Source: JALXDT01 sp964634755 (GTDB lineage: Bacteria > Acidobacteriota > Aminicenantia > JAMOAD01). Taken from it: a DNA stretch of 39,765 nt. The stretch covers positions 1 through 39,765 of the forward strand of contig CAZWJH010000012.1 in NCBI GenBank assembly GCA_964634755.1, read 5' to 3'. Positions 22,430-31,999 of this stretch are shown in pieces. The notes under the pieces were generated by a model. It did no database searches and was not told the DNA's origin. It saw nothing but the letters and a program-made list of their open reading frames with translations. Every line of letters starts with the position of its first letter. The stretch's first letter is position 1. Made by a program: the position numbers and the translations under genes.

Positions 22430-23229
22430 TGGAATTTATCAAAAGAACTTTAACAGCCATAGTATTATTGGTATTTATATACTTTTTAGCAGTAAAATCA
22501 ACACCACTTGTATTCTTTCTTGTCCTTCAAGCTGTAGTTTACCTCGCACTTTACGAATTATTACACCTCATTGAGCTGAAAAATGAGTACAAACTAATTA
22601 TAGGCATTTATGCTATTCTCATATCCTACTACTTTTTCACAAAAAAACTTTCAATTGACACCATTCTTTTAACGATGATCTTGGCTTCCGGCATTGTTTT
22701 GCTTAAAAGGATAAATAAAGAAACTCTTGAAAATTTTTCTTCAAACTATGCAAAATTGATTTTTATTCCATTTTATCTCGTTTTCACATTGAATTTTTTG
22801 TTTTATATCTGGAAGGTCAGCTATCTTCATCTGTTCTTTCTAATTTTAATCATATCCGTGGGAGATAGCGCGGCATATTTCATAGGTAGCTGGATAGGAA
22901 AGCATAAGATGTTTCCCGTAGCAAGTCCAAAAAAAAGTGTGGAAGGATTTTTGGCTTCAATTGTATTCTCAATCTTAACCGCTTATATAGCATCATTAAC
23001 ATTCTATAAAATGTTTCCACCTAATTTCATTCTTATTTCAGGAGCTTTGATTCCTCTTGTGGCACAGCTAAGTGATCCTGTTGAATCATTGTTTAAAAGA
23101 GCCGCAGGAGTGAAAGATTCCTCTAATATCTTACCGGGGCATGGAGGCTTTTTGGATAGGATAGATAGCTATATTTTTGCAGCACCTGTGTTTTTTCTTT
23201 TAATAAGATATTTCACTTTAATAAAATAA
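22429..23229 (+). CDS. cdsA: Phosphatidate cytidylyltransferase
   Basis: Integral membrane enzyme of 266 residues making CDP-diacylglycerol from phosphatidic acid and CTP. About eight transmembrane helices are visible, and the C-terminal CDS signature reads SLFKRAAGVKDSSNILPGHG followed by GFLDRID, with the metal-binding Asp residues. Another conserved block is GDSAAYFIGSWIGKHKM. The start overlaps uppS by 1 nt and the stop directly abuts the dxr ATG. Confidence 0.95.
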   Translation: MEFIKRTLTAIVLLVFIYFLAVKSTPLVFFLVLQAVVYLALYELLHLIELKNEYKLIIGIYAILISYYFFTKKLSIDTILLTMILASGIVLLKRINKETLENFSSNYAKLIFIPFYLVFTLNFLFYIWKVSYLHLFFLILIISVGDSAAYFIGSWIGKHKMFPVASPKKSVEGFLASIVFSILTAYIASLTFYKMFPPNFILISGALIPLVAQLSDPVESLFKRAAGVKDSSNILPGHGGFLDRIDSYIFAAPVFFLLIRYFTLIK

Positions 23230-24363
23230 ATGAAAACAATTTCGGTTTTCGGTTCAACAGGCTCCATCGGAAAATCCACGCTTAAAGTAATAGAAAAATT
23301 TTCTGATAATTTTAAGGTTAAATTTTTATCAGCTAATAAAAATGTAAAAGAATTTAAAAAACAGATAAATAAATTTAAGCCAGAATATGTGGGGATACCT
23401 GAAAACCATGTAAAAGAGATTAAAAGAGAGTTTCCAAAATTAAAGATAATTTCAGGAGAAAATTTTTTGGAAGATTCTGTAGAAATTGAAGGTGTTGACC
23501 TTATTATGATGGGTATTTCAGGGTTTGCAGCTTTAAAACCAACTTTTAAGGCACTTTCAAATGGCAAAATCGTAGCACTCGCCAACAAAGAGTCAGTTGT
23601 TGCCGGCGGAGAGTTCGTAAAAAAACATCTTAACAGAATAATTCCGGTTGACAGCGAGCATTCTTCTCTCTTCCAACTTTTAAAAAGCACAAAAAGAGAA
23701 TGCCTGAAAAAAATTTACATTACAGCTTCAGGAGGACCCTTTTACAAAAGAGAAATTTCAAATAATATAAAAAAGGAGGATGTTCTCAATCACCCGGTCT
23801 GGAATATGGGAGCGAAAATTACTGTTGATTCGGCAACAATGGCAAACAAAGCTCTTGAAATTGTAGAAGCATTTTACCTTTTTTCTCTCTCTCCGGATGT
23901 GATTGATGTTCTTATTCATCCCCAATCAGTTGTTCATTCTTTTGTTGAATTCAAGGATGGAGTCAGGTTTGCTCAAATGAGTGCACCGGATATGAGATAT
24001 CCCATAAGTTATGCTCTCTTTTACCCTGACAGGGCACCTGAAGATCCGACAGAAAATGAAATCCTTGAAATAAAGAAGCTTGAGTTTTTAAAACCAAACT
24101 TTGAAAAATTCCCATTTTTAAAAATCGCCTATGATATTATAAGAAACGGTAAAAACAGGGCTATAGTATTTAATGCTGCCAATGAAGAAAGTGTTTTTAT
24201 TTTTCTTAAAAATAAGATAAAATTCGTTGATATATTTAAAATAGTTTTGAAAATTTATGAAAAAGAGGATTTCAAGGTGATTGAAACATTTGATGATATT
24301 TTTGAAACTGACTTAAGAATAAGAGAAAAGGTAAGACAAATGGTAAAAAAAGGAGATTTTTAA
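23230..24363 (+). CDS. dxr: 1-deoxy-D-xylulose 5-phosphate reductoisomerase
   Basis: NADPH-dependent first committed enzyme of the MEP isoprenoid pathway, 377 residues. Visible are the nucleotide-binding GSTGSIGKSTL (8-18), ALANKESVVAGG, the metal and substrate residues in DSEHSSLFQL, and ITASGGPF. Next come HPVWNMGAKITVDSATMANK and HPQSVVHSFVEFKDG, with a helical C-terminal domain. The start follows the cdsA stop with no gap and the stop overlaps rseP (TAATG). With ispF at 31989 it shows that this organism makes isoprenoids by the MEP route. Confidence 0.97.
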   Translation: MKTISVFGSTGSIGKSTLKVIEKFSDNFKVKFLSANKNVKEFKKQINKFKPEYVGIPENHVKEIKREFPKLKIISGENFLEDSVEIEGVDLIMMGISGFAALKPTFKALSNGKIVALANKESVVAGGEFVKKHLNRIIPVDSEHSSLFQLLKSTKRECLKKIYITASGGPFYKREISNNIKKEDVLNHPVWNMGAKITVDSATMANKALEIVEAFYLFSLSPDVIDVLIHPQSVVHSFVEFKDGVRFAQMSAPDMRYPISYALFYPDRAPEDPTENEILEIKKLEFLKPNFEKFPFLKIAYDIIRNGKNRAIVFNAANEESVFIFLKNKIKFVDIFKIVLKIYEKEDFKVIETFDDIFETDLRIREKVRQMVKKGDF

Positions 24364-25661
24364 TGGCAATAGTAGGAAAAATTATTAGCTTTTTTATAGT
24401 TTTCGGGATTTTGGTCTTGGTCCATGAGTTCGGACACTTTATTACAGCAAAACTTTTCGGTGTGAGAGTGGAGGTATTCTCATTCGGATTCGGGAAAAGG
24501 CTTTTCGGTAAAAAAATAGGAGAGACAGATTACAGAGTAAGCCTTATTCCTTTGGGAGGATATGTAGCTCTTGCAGGAGAAGAAGCAAAGGATGCCAAAG
24601 GTGAACCTTATGAGTTTGAATCCCAGCCAAAGTGGAAAAAGGCTTTGATTCTATTAAACGGGCCAATATTTAATTTGATATTAACCATAATATTACTTTC
24701 AGTATTATTTACAATAGGAATTCAAAGGCCGGCATATCTTGACAAACCCGCAAGGATAGGATGGATTCAAAAAGGTTCTCCCGCTGAAAAAGCCGGACTT
24801 AAAGTGGGAGATACTGTTATAGAAATTAATGGAAAGAAAATAAAGAGATGGGAAGAGTTTGAAACAATTATTACAACAAGCCCAAAAGAGGGATTGAATC
24901 TCAAAGTTCGAAGAGACAAGAAAATAGTGAACATTAAATTACATCCGAAAGCTACAGGTGCATATCAGATAGGACAGGCTGGTGTAATGTATGAATTACC
25001 TGCCAAAATAGGTCAGCTTGCTTCAGGAATGCCTGCATCACGAGCTGGACTTAAAACTGGAGATCTCGTTATTAAAATTAATGGGCAGGAGATAAGAAAC
25101 TATTATCAGATGAGAGAAATTGTCTTAAAGTCCCCCAAAAAAGAGCTTATTTTTACTGTAAAAAGAGGAAATAAAATTAAAGATATAAAAATAATTCCTG
25201 AAGATCAGGGAGGAAAGGGAGTAATAGGAGTTATTGCCTATTTTGATACAATAAAGAAAAAGTATCCTCTTCATATAGCTCTTTTAAATGGAGCAAAGGA
25301 GACAAAGAGACTTACTGTACTCACCTATCAGGTTTTGAAAAAGCTGATAGTCGGTAAAATTTCATACAAAAGCCTTTCAGGTCCTATTGATATTGCAGAC
25401 TTTTCCTACGCAGCGGTAAAGAGCGGGACATCCGGGTTTTTGCAATTTTTAGCATTCATAAGTCTCCAATTGGGAATAATAAACCTTTTGCCAATACCGG
25501 CTCTTGACGGAGGACATCTTTTCGTTATTCTTATTGAAGCTATCGCAAGAAAAGACTTTTCTCCTAAGTGGAAAGAAAGAATAGCAATGATAGGATTCTA
25601 TCTTTTGATTTTGTTAAGTGTTTTTGTTATTCTGAATGATGTCTTAAAAAGAATGCACTAA
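24363..25661 (+). CDS. rseP: Site-2 intramembrane zinc protease RseP
   Basis: Inner-membrane metalloprotease of 432 residues that cleaves anti-sigma factors and signal-peptide remnants. The zinc motif HEFGH (21-25) lies in the first transmembrane helix, and the third ligand is in NLLPIPALDGGHL near the C-terminus. Two PDZ domains lie between, with WIQKGSPAEKAGLKVGDTVIEING (about 133-156) and LASGMPASRAGLKTGDLVIKING (about 219-241), the two-PDZ form typical of Gram-negative RseP. It is the last gene of the uppS operon. A Spy-like protein elsewhere in the window agrees with an envelope-stress pathway, but no RseA or sigma-E gene is visible. Confidence 0.95.
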   Translation: MAIVGKIISFFIVFGILVLVHEFGHFITAKLFGVRVEVFSFGFGKRLFGKKIGETDYRVSLIPLGGYVALAGEEAKDAKGEPYEFESQPKWKKALILLNGPIFNLILTIILLSVLFTIGIQRPAYLDKPARIGWIQKGSPAEKAGLKVGDTVIEINGKKIKRWEEFETIITTSPKEGLNLKVRRDKKIVNIKLHPKATGAYQIGQAGVMYELPAKIGQLASGMPASRAGLKTGDLVIKINGQEIRNYYQMREIVLKSPKKELIFTVKRGNKIKDIKIIPEDQGGKGVIGVIAYFDTIKKKYPLHIALLNGAKETKRLTVLTYQVLKKLIVGKISYKSLSGPIDIADFSYAAVKSGTSGFLQFLAFISLQLGIINLLPIPALDGGHLFVILIEAIARKDFSPKWKERIAMIGFYLLILLSVFVILNDVLKRMH

Positions 25662-25874
25662 GACTAAAAATCAGCTTTAAATAAGGCTCAAATTTGGTAT
25701 GAAAATTATAAGAGATTGAAGAAGGAAATGGTATAAAGCTAAAAGCCGTTCCAGCCGAGCAGCAAAATTAAAAACCCATGAGAATCTAATTTTTAGCGAT
25801 ATCTTCAAAGCCTATAATCTTATGCAGTTTTTTCAGAACAATATACTAATAAATTAACTTTTTCCGAACCATAA
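25662..25874. other. Convergent intergenic region without recognisable feature
   Basis: A 213-nt stretch between the converging rseP and SDR genes. I see no ORF longer than a few codons, no tRNA and no strong terminator; the best inverted repeat (AGCTTT/AAGGCT near 25673-25688) is short and lacks a T-run. Two similar short blocks, GTTCGGAAAAAG and GTTCTGAAAAAA on the minus strand, are probably chance. Confidence 0.5.
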
Positions 25875-26684
25875 TTAAGTTTTTCCCTTTTCTATGGATT
25901 TTTTTGCAATTTTATCTATAAGAGAGGGGAAAAATGGCTTTAAAAGAATCCCGAGTTTCCCCTTTAATCCCATCACCAACTCTCTCTTTCTTTTTTCTAT
26001 GGCTTTTATTATTTGGGAAGCACAGGTTTGAACATTCATCACTCCTGACTCCGAAATATGACTTTCTCCCAATGGCTTTCCACCCTTTCCGAGAGCATTT
26101 TTTCTTATATCAGTACTCACAAACCCGGGATAAATCATAGTTACATCAACTCCTGAATCCGAAAGCTCAATCCTTAATGAATCAAAAAATCCTGCCATTG
26201 CATGTTTGCTTGCCGCATAAGCTGTTCTCGTAGGAACTCCGTTTTTACCCGTAAGAGATGAAATGCCTACAATAAGCCCCTTTGATTTCTTAAGGTAAGG
26301 TAGAGCATAGTATGTGGAGTAAACACTTCCGAGATAATTTACCCCTATTATTTTTTCAAAAACAGAAATATCTTCAATCTCCTCAAAATTAGCCCACATT
26401 GTAATGCCAGCATTGTTTACAAGAACATCAATCTTTCCGTATTTTTCCACAGTCGTATCAATTAAAGCTTTGCAATCATCTTTGTTTGAAACATCGGTTT
26501 TCCTGTAAATTGCCTCTCCTCCCCTACTCTCACACTCAGAGCAAATCTCTTTTAATTTTTCCTCACTTCTTGCACCGAAAGAGAGCTTTGCTCCTCTTTC
26601 ACAGAGCTGAAGAGCAAGCTCCTTACCTATACCCGAAGATGCTCCCGTGATTACTATAACCTTATCCTTAAAATTCTCTCTCAT
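25875..26684 (-). CDS. Short-chain dehydrogenase/reductase
   Basis: A classical SDR of 269 residues, an NAD(P)H-dependent oxidoreductase. The cofactor motif is TGASSGIG (13-20), with NNAG at 90-93. The catalytic set Ser143, Tyr156 and Lys160 appears in SSLTGK and YAASKHA. The extended C-terminal region ends in a basic helical tail (GKLGILLKPFFPSLIDKIAKKSI) seen in lipid- or membrane-associated SDRs. An arginine after the second strand (GARSEEKL) suggests NADPH. The start lies 18 nt after the aminopeptidase stop with no evident ribosome site. The substrate is unknown. Confidence 0.9.
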   Translation of the reverse strand: MRENFKDKVIVITGASSGIGKELALQLCERGAKLSFGARSEEKLKEICSECESRGGEAIYRKTDVSNKDDCKALIDTTVEKYGKIDVLVNNAGITMWANFEEIEDISVFEKIIGVNYLGSVYSTYYALPYLKKSKGLIVGISSLTGKNGVPTRTAYAASKHAMAGFFDSLRIELSDSGVDVTMIYPGFVSTDIRKNALGKGGKPLGESHISESGVMNVQTCASQIIKAIEKRKRELVMGLKGKLGILLKPFFPSLIDKIAKKSIEKGKT

Positions 26685-26702
26685 TTACAATACGTCTTTT
26701 AT

Positions 26703-28100
26703 TTAATAGGCTTTTCCTCTTATCTCTTCCACTTCATCTATCTCTTTCGGAATCGGATTTCCCAAAAGCCTTGCTCCATCTTCAGTTACAAGATAGTCAT
26801 CTTCAATCCTTACCCCTCCGAAATCCTTATATGTTTCAACTTTATCATAATTTATAAAATCCTTGAATTTACCTTCACCTTTCCAGAGTTCTATTAATTT
26901 CGGAATAAAGTAAAGCCCCGGTTCAACCGTAAAAACAAATCCCGGTTCAAGCTCTTTTGCAAGCCTTAAATAAGCAGTTCCGAATTGTCTACTCCTTTTA
27001 AGCCCTTCTCTGTATCCGACATAATCCTCTCCAAGATTCTCCATATCATGGACATCAAGACCCATCATATGCCCCAAGCCATGGGGGAAAAATAGTGCAT
27101 GGGCTCCGGCTCTTACAGCTTCATCAGGATCACCCTTCATAAGTCCCAAATCTTTCAAACCTTCAGCAAAAACCTTAGCTGCCGCAAGATGCACTTCCCT
27201 GTAAAATACCCCCGGCGCAAGCATTGATATGGCTTTTTTTTGAGCTTTTAAAACAAGAGAATAAATATCCCTCTGTCTTGAATCAAATTTTTTTCCCTCC
27301 GGAAATGTTCTTGTAATATCTCCTGCATAGTGTAAGGTGGTTTCAGCACCCGAATCATTGATTATTAATCTTCCCTCTTCCAAAAGATTTCCATGATAAT
27401 GATTGTGAAGAGTCTCCCCGTGAACTGTAAAAATTACTGGAAAAGAAATTCCGGCACCCTTCGAAAGTGCAATGCCTTCAATAAGTCCCGCTATATCTCT
27501 CTCATAAAGGCCGGGGCTTGCTGTTTTCATTGCCGTTATATGCATTTCTCTCGTAATATTAACTGCTTTTTCTATCTCTTCAATTTCCTCAGCTCCCTTT
27601 TTCTCTCTTAATTTCACAACCGCTTTTATAAGTTCAACGGAAGCTTCTTTTTTAACATTGGAATAAGGAACACCCGTAAGCTCTGATATCCTTATGAGAA
27701 CATCAGCTCTGTAAGGCGGAATATAGTGCACTTTTCTTCCTTCATCAATAGCTTTTTTAACATATGTATCAAGCTCCTTTAAGGGAAGGCTTTTTTTCAT
27801 ACCCACCTCTTCAGCTCTCTCCTTAACAGTGGGTTGATCTCCCATCCAAATAATATCATCTATCTCAAAATCATTACCGAATAAAATCTCCTCTCCGCTA
27901 TCAGCATCAATCAAAGCGGAAAATCCCGGCTCATCAACTCCGAAAAAGTAAAGAAAAGTGCTGTCCTGTCTGAAATGATACTGGTTTGCAGGATAATTCA
28001 TCGGAGCATCATTGTTGCCTACAAAAAGCAAAATACCATTGCCTTTCATTAACTCTTTAAGCCTTTTTCTTCTTTCAATATAAATATTTTTTTCAAACAT
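26703..28100 (-). CDS. pepP: Xaa-Pro aminopeptidase (M24B)
   Basis: Di-metal aminopeptidase removing an N-terminal residue before proline, 465 residues. An AMP_N domain (about 1-135, with FVGNNDAPMNYPANQYHFRQDSTFLYFFG) precedes the pita-bread catalytic domain. The metal ligands are found in INDSGAETTLHYAGDITRTFP (two Asp), FFPHGLGHMMGLDVHD (His), FTVEPGLYFIP (Glu) and GGVRIEDDYLVTEDG (Glu). A textbook AGGAGG site lies 5 nt before the ATG. The domain layout matches E. coli PepP rather than the shorter M24 enzymes. It leads a two-gene unit with the SDR. Confidence 0.92.
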   Translation of the reverse strand: MFEKNIYIERRKRLKELMKGNGILLFVGNNDAPMNYPANQYHFRQDSTFLYFFGVDEPGFSALIDADSGEEILFGNDFEIDDIIWMGDQPTVKERAEEVGMKKSLPLKELDTYVKKAIDEGRKVHYIPPYRADVLIRISELTGVPYSNVKKEASVELIKAVVKLREKKGAEEIEEIEKAVNITREMHITAMKTASPGLYERDIAGLIEGIALSKGAGISFPVIFTVHGETLHNHYHGNLLEEGRLIINDSGAETTLHYAGDITRTFPEGKKFDSRQRDIYSLVLKAQKKAISMLAPGVFYREVHLAAAKVFAEGLKDLGLMKGDPDEAVRAGAHALFFPHGLGHMMGLDVHDMENLGEDYVGYREGLKRSRQFGTAYLRLAKELEPGFVFTVEPGLYFIPKLIELWKGEGKFKDFINYDKVETYKDFGGVRIEDDYLVTEDGARLLGNPIPKEIDEVEEIRGKAY

Positions 28101-28134
28101 AATACCTCCTATGATAAATTATTTTTTACTTAAA

Positions 28135-28163
28135 ATAATACGCCAAAATAGGAGAAAAGTTAA
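28135..28163 (-). promoter_or_regulatory. Promoter of the Xaa-Pro aminopeptidase gene
   Basis: Minus-strand TTAACT (28158-28163), 17-nt spacer, TATTAT (28135-28140). The leader of about 28 nt contains an AGGAGG site, in contrast to the divergent kinase promoter next to it. Confidence 0.55.
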
Positions 28164-28195
28164 GAGCTCTTTTTTCAGTTCAAGAAAATCCAAAT

Positions 28196-28224
28196 TTGAA
28201 AATTAAAAATAAATATAGTAAAAT
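28196..28224 (+). promoter_or_regulatory. Promoter of the membrane hybrid kinase, start predicted at the ATG
   Basis: TTGAAA (28196-28201), 17-nt spacer, TAAAAT (28219-28224). The ATG at 28232 follows after 7 bases and has no Shine-Dalgarno sequence, so the mRNA is predicted to be leaderless. Confidence 0.65.
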
Positions 28225-28231
28225 GTTTTAA

Positions 28232-31200
28232 ATGCTTAAAAAATTAAATACTTTTCTCTCAAGAAAAACTTTAGAAAAGTACATGTTACAAAATGTTCTG
28301 ATAGTGACCCTTATAACCCTTTTTTTAATAACATTTTTCTGGCTTAAAAGAGAATATTCTAATTATCACAATTTTGTAAGCACAATTAACAAAAGCCACA
28401 CTAAAGCTATAAAAAGAAGCGTAGAAAAAGAGGTTAAACAGATAGTCAATAATATAGGATATCAAAGAAAAAATCACTCCAAAAAACTTAATCAAAACTT
28501 AATAACAAGTTTAAATGCAGCTGTAAAAAACCTAAATAAGAAAAAATCATCTAAAAAACTATTGGAAGATTACTTAATAACCTTAAATCTTTTAAAAAAA
28601 GATGATTTATTTAATTTTTTTATTTTCAATCCACAAAATAATTATCTTTTTCCAAAAAATCAGGAAAAAATTATTAAAGAGATAATCAAATACAAACACT
28701 TAAACAAAGCTTTAATAAATAAAAAAAACTATGCTTTTAGATTTTCTACTCTTGAGGATGGAAGTTTATTAGGAGTGTACATAGAACTTAATAGTTTTGA
28801 AGCTAAAATCAGAAGAGAAGTGTTAAAGTGGTTATCTCTTTATAAAACAAGCAACAATGGAAGCTTATCTGTTTACAAAGTTAAAAATTTCAAAAGAATC
28901 CTCGGGGCAATACTTTTAACTGACAAAATTACAAAAATCAAGAAAAATCTGAGAGAAGGTATAAATACATTTTTTATTGAGACAAATTCAAGCAAAGTGG
29001 AAAATATCACATATATAACTTATTACAAACCTTGGCAATGGCTTATAATATACAGAATTCCTTCTCAAAAACTCTTGTCATTAAAAAAAGTGGCAATCAA
29101 AGGAGCAAAAAAAGAATTTTTAAACCAGATATATAAAATTCTTTTTGTTTTTATTATCTTTTTTACACTCTCATACATTCTTTCAAAAATCACATCAAAA
29201 AATATTAACAACCAAATTACCCAATTAAGAAATTATTTAAAAGCACATTTCCAAGGAGAGAGTTCTGATTATGAAAAAGTTGAATTAAAAAGATTTCATG
29301 AAATTAACAACTTTGTTAACACAATAATAAAAGATCTTGAAGAGAATAAATTTTTCTTTGAATTAGTTTTTGATGCTATTCCAAATCCTATATTTCTTGT
29401 AGATAAAGACTTGAATACAATTGTTTGTAACAAAATGGCAGCAACTATATTTAAAATAAAAAAAGAAGAGATAGAAAAGAACTGTTTTTTAAAATTATTT
29501 AAAGAATACGAAAAAATAAAAGAGTTTGTAGAAAGCAATAAAGATGAATTAGACATTGAATCTATAGGAATAAAAGCCGGTAAAAAGGAAATTCCAATAA
29601 GAGTCCTGGGAAAAAGGCTTTTAATTAAAAATAAAGCTTACTATCTTTTCTCAATAATGGATTTATCAGAGATAAAAAAAACAGAAAAAGAGAAAAACGA
29701 AAGCATAAAACTTTTCAAAACTCTTACAGAGCAAGTTAGAGCTGGTATATTCACTTTTGATAAAGAGGCAAAATATAAATTTATTAATAAAAGAGGAGAA
29801 GAGATAACTGGGTATAAAGCTGAAGAATTAACAAAAAAAACTGTTTGGGATATTATACACCCTGATTTTGTTGATATTGCAAAAGAAAGAGCCCAAAAGA
29901 GGCTCAAAGGTGAAGATTACCCAAAACCTTATGAAGTAAAAATAGTAAGAAAAAACGGGGAGGTCAGATGGGTTGAACTTTCAAATAAGAGCATTGTAAT
30001 AAATGGCGAAAGAACTGTAATAGGAACGGCAATTGACATTACGGAATGGAAAAGAGCAGGAGCGGCTTTAAAAGAGAGTGAAAAACAGTTCAGAACTATA
30101 TTTGAAAAATCAGCTGATCCTATGTTAATAATCAATGAGAGAAAAATTATTAATCTCAATAAAGCAGCAATAGAATTATTAAATATTCCCAAAACAGAAA
30201 GCAAAGAATATTCTTTCATTGATATTTCTTTTAAGAAAAATAATGAAGAATCAAATCATCTTTCAAAAGAATTTAAAAAGTTGATAAAAGAAACTTTAGA
30301 AAAGGGATTTACAAGATTTCAATGGGTATTAAATAAAAAAAAGGGAGGAAGCTTTTGGGCTAATGTAAGCTTTACCAAAATCAGATATGAAAACAAACCA
30401 GCCATTTTTGTAATTATCCGTGATATATCGGAGATAAAGGAATTAGAGGTAAAGTTAGAAGGAGAAAAAGAAAGACTTTCAGTCACCCTAAAAAGTATTG
30501 GCGATGGAGTCATTGCAACAGACAAAAAAGGTAAGATTATTTTAATGAACAGAGCCGCAGAAAAAATTACCGGTTGGAAACAGACAGAAGCAATTGGGGA
30601 ACATTTTGAAGAGGTAATGAAACTTTATGATAAGGAAAGTATGAAAAAACTTCCACCTATTATAAATAAGGTTTTAAAAGAGGAAAAAGTAATATACCTT
30701 GAAGAAAGCGTTATTCTCCAAACAAAAAAGGGAGAAGAAAAAATAATATCAGATAGCGCTTCTCCAATTCTTGACAAAGAGAGTAAAATCGTTGGAGTTG
30801 TTATCGTTTTCAGTGATATAACAGAAAAGACAAAAACCGAAGAGGAGCTTGCAAAACATCAGAAGATAGAATCGTTAGCTCTTTTGGCTGGAGGAATAGC
30901 TCATGATTTCAATAATATATTAGCCGGGCTTTTTGGCAATTTAGAACTTGCCAAAACAAAATTGGAGAAAAATCATCCGGCATACAAACACATTGCGGTA
31001 GCTGGAGAAGCTCTTGATAGAGCAACTTCTTTGACAAGTCAGCTTCTAACATTTTCAAAGGGAGGAGAACCCATAAAAAGACCACTGGATTTAAAAGAAT
31101 TAATAAAAGAAACCGCAGAGTTCACTCTTTCAGGTTCAAATGTCAAATATTACCTTGAATTACTTGATAATTTAGATAAAGTGTGTGCTGATAGGGGACA

Positions 31201-31999
31201 AATCAATCAGGTATTATCAAACCTCATTGTAAATGCAAGAGAAGCAATGCCAAATGGTGGAAATTTATATCTAAAAGTGGAGAATGTAAAAATAACAAAA
31301 AGAAGTGGGTTTAATTTAAAAGCCGGAAAATATGTACGAATATCCATTCAAGACACAGGTATTGGAATCCCTGAAAATTTATCGCTAAAGATTTTTGAAC
31401 CTTATTTCACACGCAAGAGTACAGGGAAAGGCCTTGGACTTGCTACTTCATATTCCATTATAAAGAAACACAAGGGTTTGATTGAAGTCGAATCTGAAGA
31501 AGGTAAGGGAACTACTTTCTACATATTCCTTCCATCCACAACAAAAAAGATTAATAAAAAAGAAAAAATAAAAGAGGTAAAAAGGGAAAAAACCACATTC
31601 AAAGAAAAGAGGAGGGCTTTAATCTTGGATGATGAAGAATCAATCAGGGAGCTTTTAAAAGAAATGTTAGAAAACCTTAATTTTAAAGTAGATTTTACAA
31701 AAACAGGAGAAGAAGCAATTAAAAAATTCAAAGAGAATCACAAAAAACAAAAAAAATATGATATTTTGATTTTCGATTTAACAATACCCGGTGCAATGGG
31801 AGGAAAAGAGGCAATAGAGGAAATTATTAAAATAGAGCCTAAAGCAAAAGTTATTGTTTCAAGCGGTTACTCAAATGACACTGTTATGTCTAATTATAAA
31901 GAATACGGTTTTGTTGAAGTTCTGCCAAAACCATATAAATTTGATGAATTAAAAGAAATTTTAGAAAGAGTATTAAAAGGAGATGAAAATGAAAATTAG
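28232..31999 (+). CDS. Membrane-bound multi-PAS hybrid histidine kinase with receiver
   Basis: A 1255-residue hybrid sensor kinase. Two transmembrane segments (about 18-36 and 299-318) enclose an exported region of about 260 residues, the size of a double Cache sensor, whose ligand is unknown. The cytoplasmic part has four PAS domains (about 374-480, 493-608, 620-735 and 748-865). Then come a HisKA domain with AGGIAHDFNN (His891), an HATPase_c domain (N box NLIVNAREAM, G1 DTGIGIP, G2 GKGLGLATSY) and a receiver with acceptor Asp1182 (IFDLTIPGAMGG). It has no output domain. The kinase core resembles that of the soluble kinase at 12111-15401, so they are likely paralogues. It overlaps ispF at its 3' end. 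Confidence 0.93.
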   Translation: MLKKLNTFLSRKTLEKYMLQNVLIVTLITLFLITFFWLKREYSNYHNFVSTINKSHTKAIKRSVEKEVKQIVNNIGYQRKNHSKKLNQNLITSLNAAVKNLNKKKSSKKLLEDYLITLNLLKKDDLFNFFIFNPQNNYLFPKNQEKIIKEIIKYKHLNKALINKKNYAFRFSTLEDGSLLGVYIELNSFEAKIRREVLKWLSLYKTSNNGSLSVYKVKNFKRILGAILLTDKITKIKKNLREGINTFFIETNSSKVENITYITYYKPWQWLIIYRIPSQKLLSLKKVAIKGAKKEFLNQIYKILFVFIIFFTLSYILSKITSKNINNQITQLRNYLKAHFQGESSDYEKVELKRFHEINNFVNTIIKDLEENKFFFELVFDAIPNPIFLVDKDLNTIVCNKMAATIFKIKKEEIEKNCFLKLFKEYEKIKEFVESNKDELDIESIGIKAGKKEIPIRVLGKRLLIKNKAYYLFSIMDLSEIKKTEKEKNESIKLFKTLTEQVRAGIFTFDKEAKYKFINKRGEEITGYKAEELTKKTVWDIIHPDFVDIAKERAQKRLKGEDYPKPYEVKIVRKNGEVRWVELSNKSIVINGERTVIGTAIDITEWKRAGAALKESEKQFRTIFEKSADPMLIINERKIINLNKAAIELLNIPKTESKEYSFIDISFKKNNEESNHLSKEFKKLIKETLEKGFTRFQWVLNKKKGGSFWANVSFTKIRYENKPAIFVIIRDISEIKELEVKLEGEKERLSVTLKSIGDGVIATDKKGKIILMNRAAEKITGWKQTEAIGEHFEEVMKLYDKESMKKLPPIINKVLKEEKVIYLEESVILQTKKGEEKIISDSASPILDKESKIVGVVIVFSDITEKTKTEEELAKHQKIESLALLAGGIAHDFNNILAGLFGNLELAKTKLEKNHPAYKHIAVAGEALDRATSLTSQLLTFSKGGEPIKRPLDLKELIKETAEFTLSGSNVKYYLELLDNLDKVCADRGQINQVLSNLIVNAREAMPNGGNLYLKVENVKITKRSGFNLKAGKYVRISIQDTGIGIPENLSLKIFEPYFTRKSTGKGLGLATSYSIIKKHKGLIEVESEEGKGTTFYIFLPSTTKKINKKEKIKEVKREKTTFKEKRRALILDDEESIRELLKEMLENLNFKVDFTKTGEEAIKKFKENHKKQKKYDILIFDLTIPGAMGGKEAIEEIIKIEPKAKVIVSSGYSNDTVMSNYKEYGFVEVLPKPYKFDELKEILERVLKGDENEN

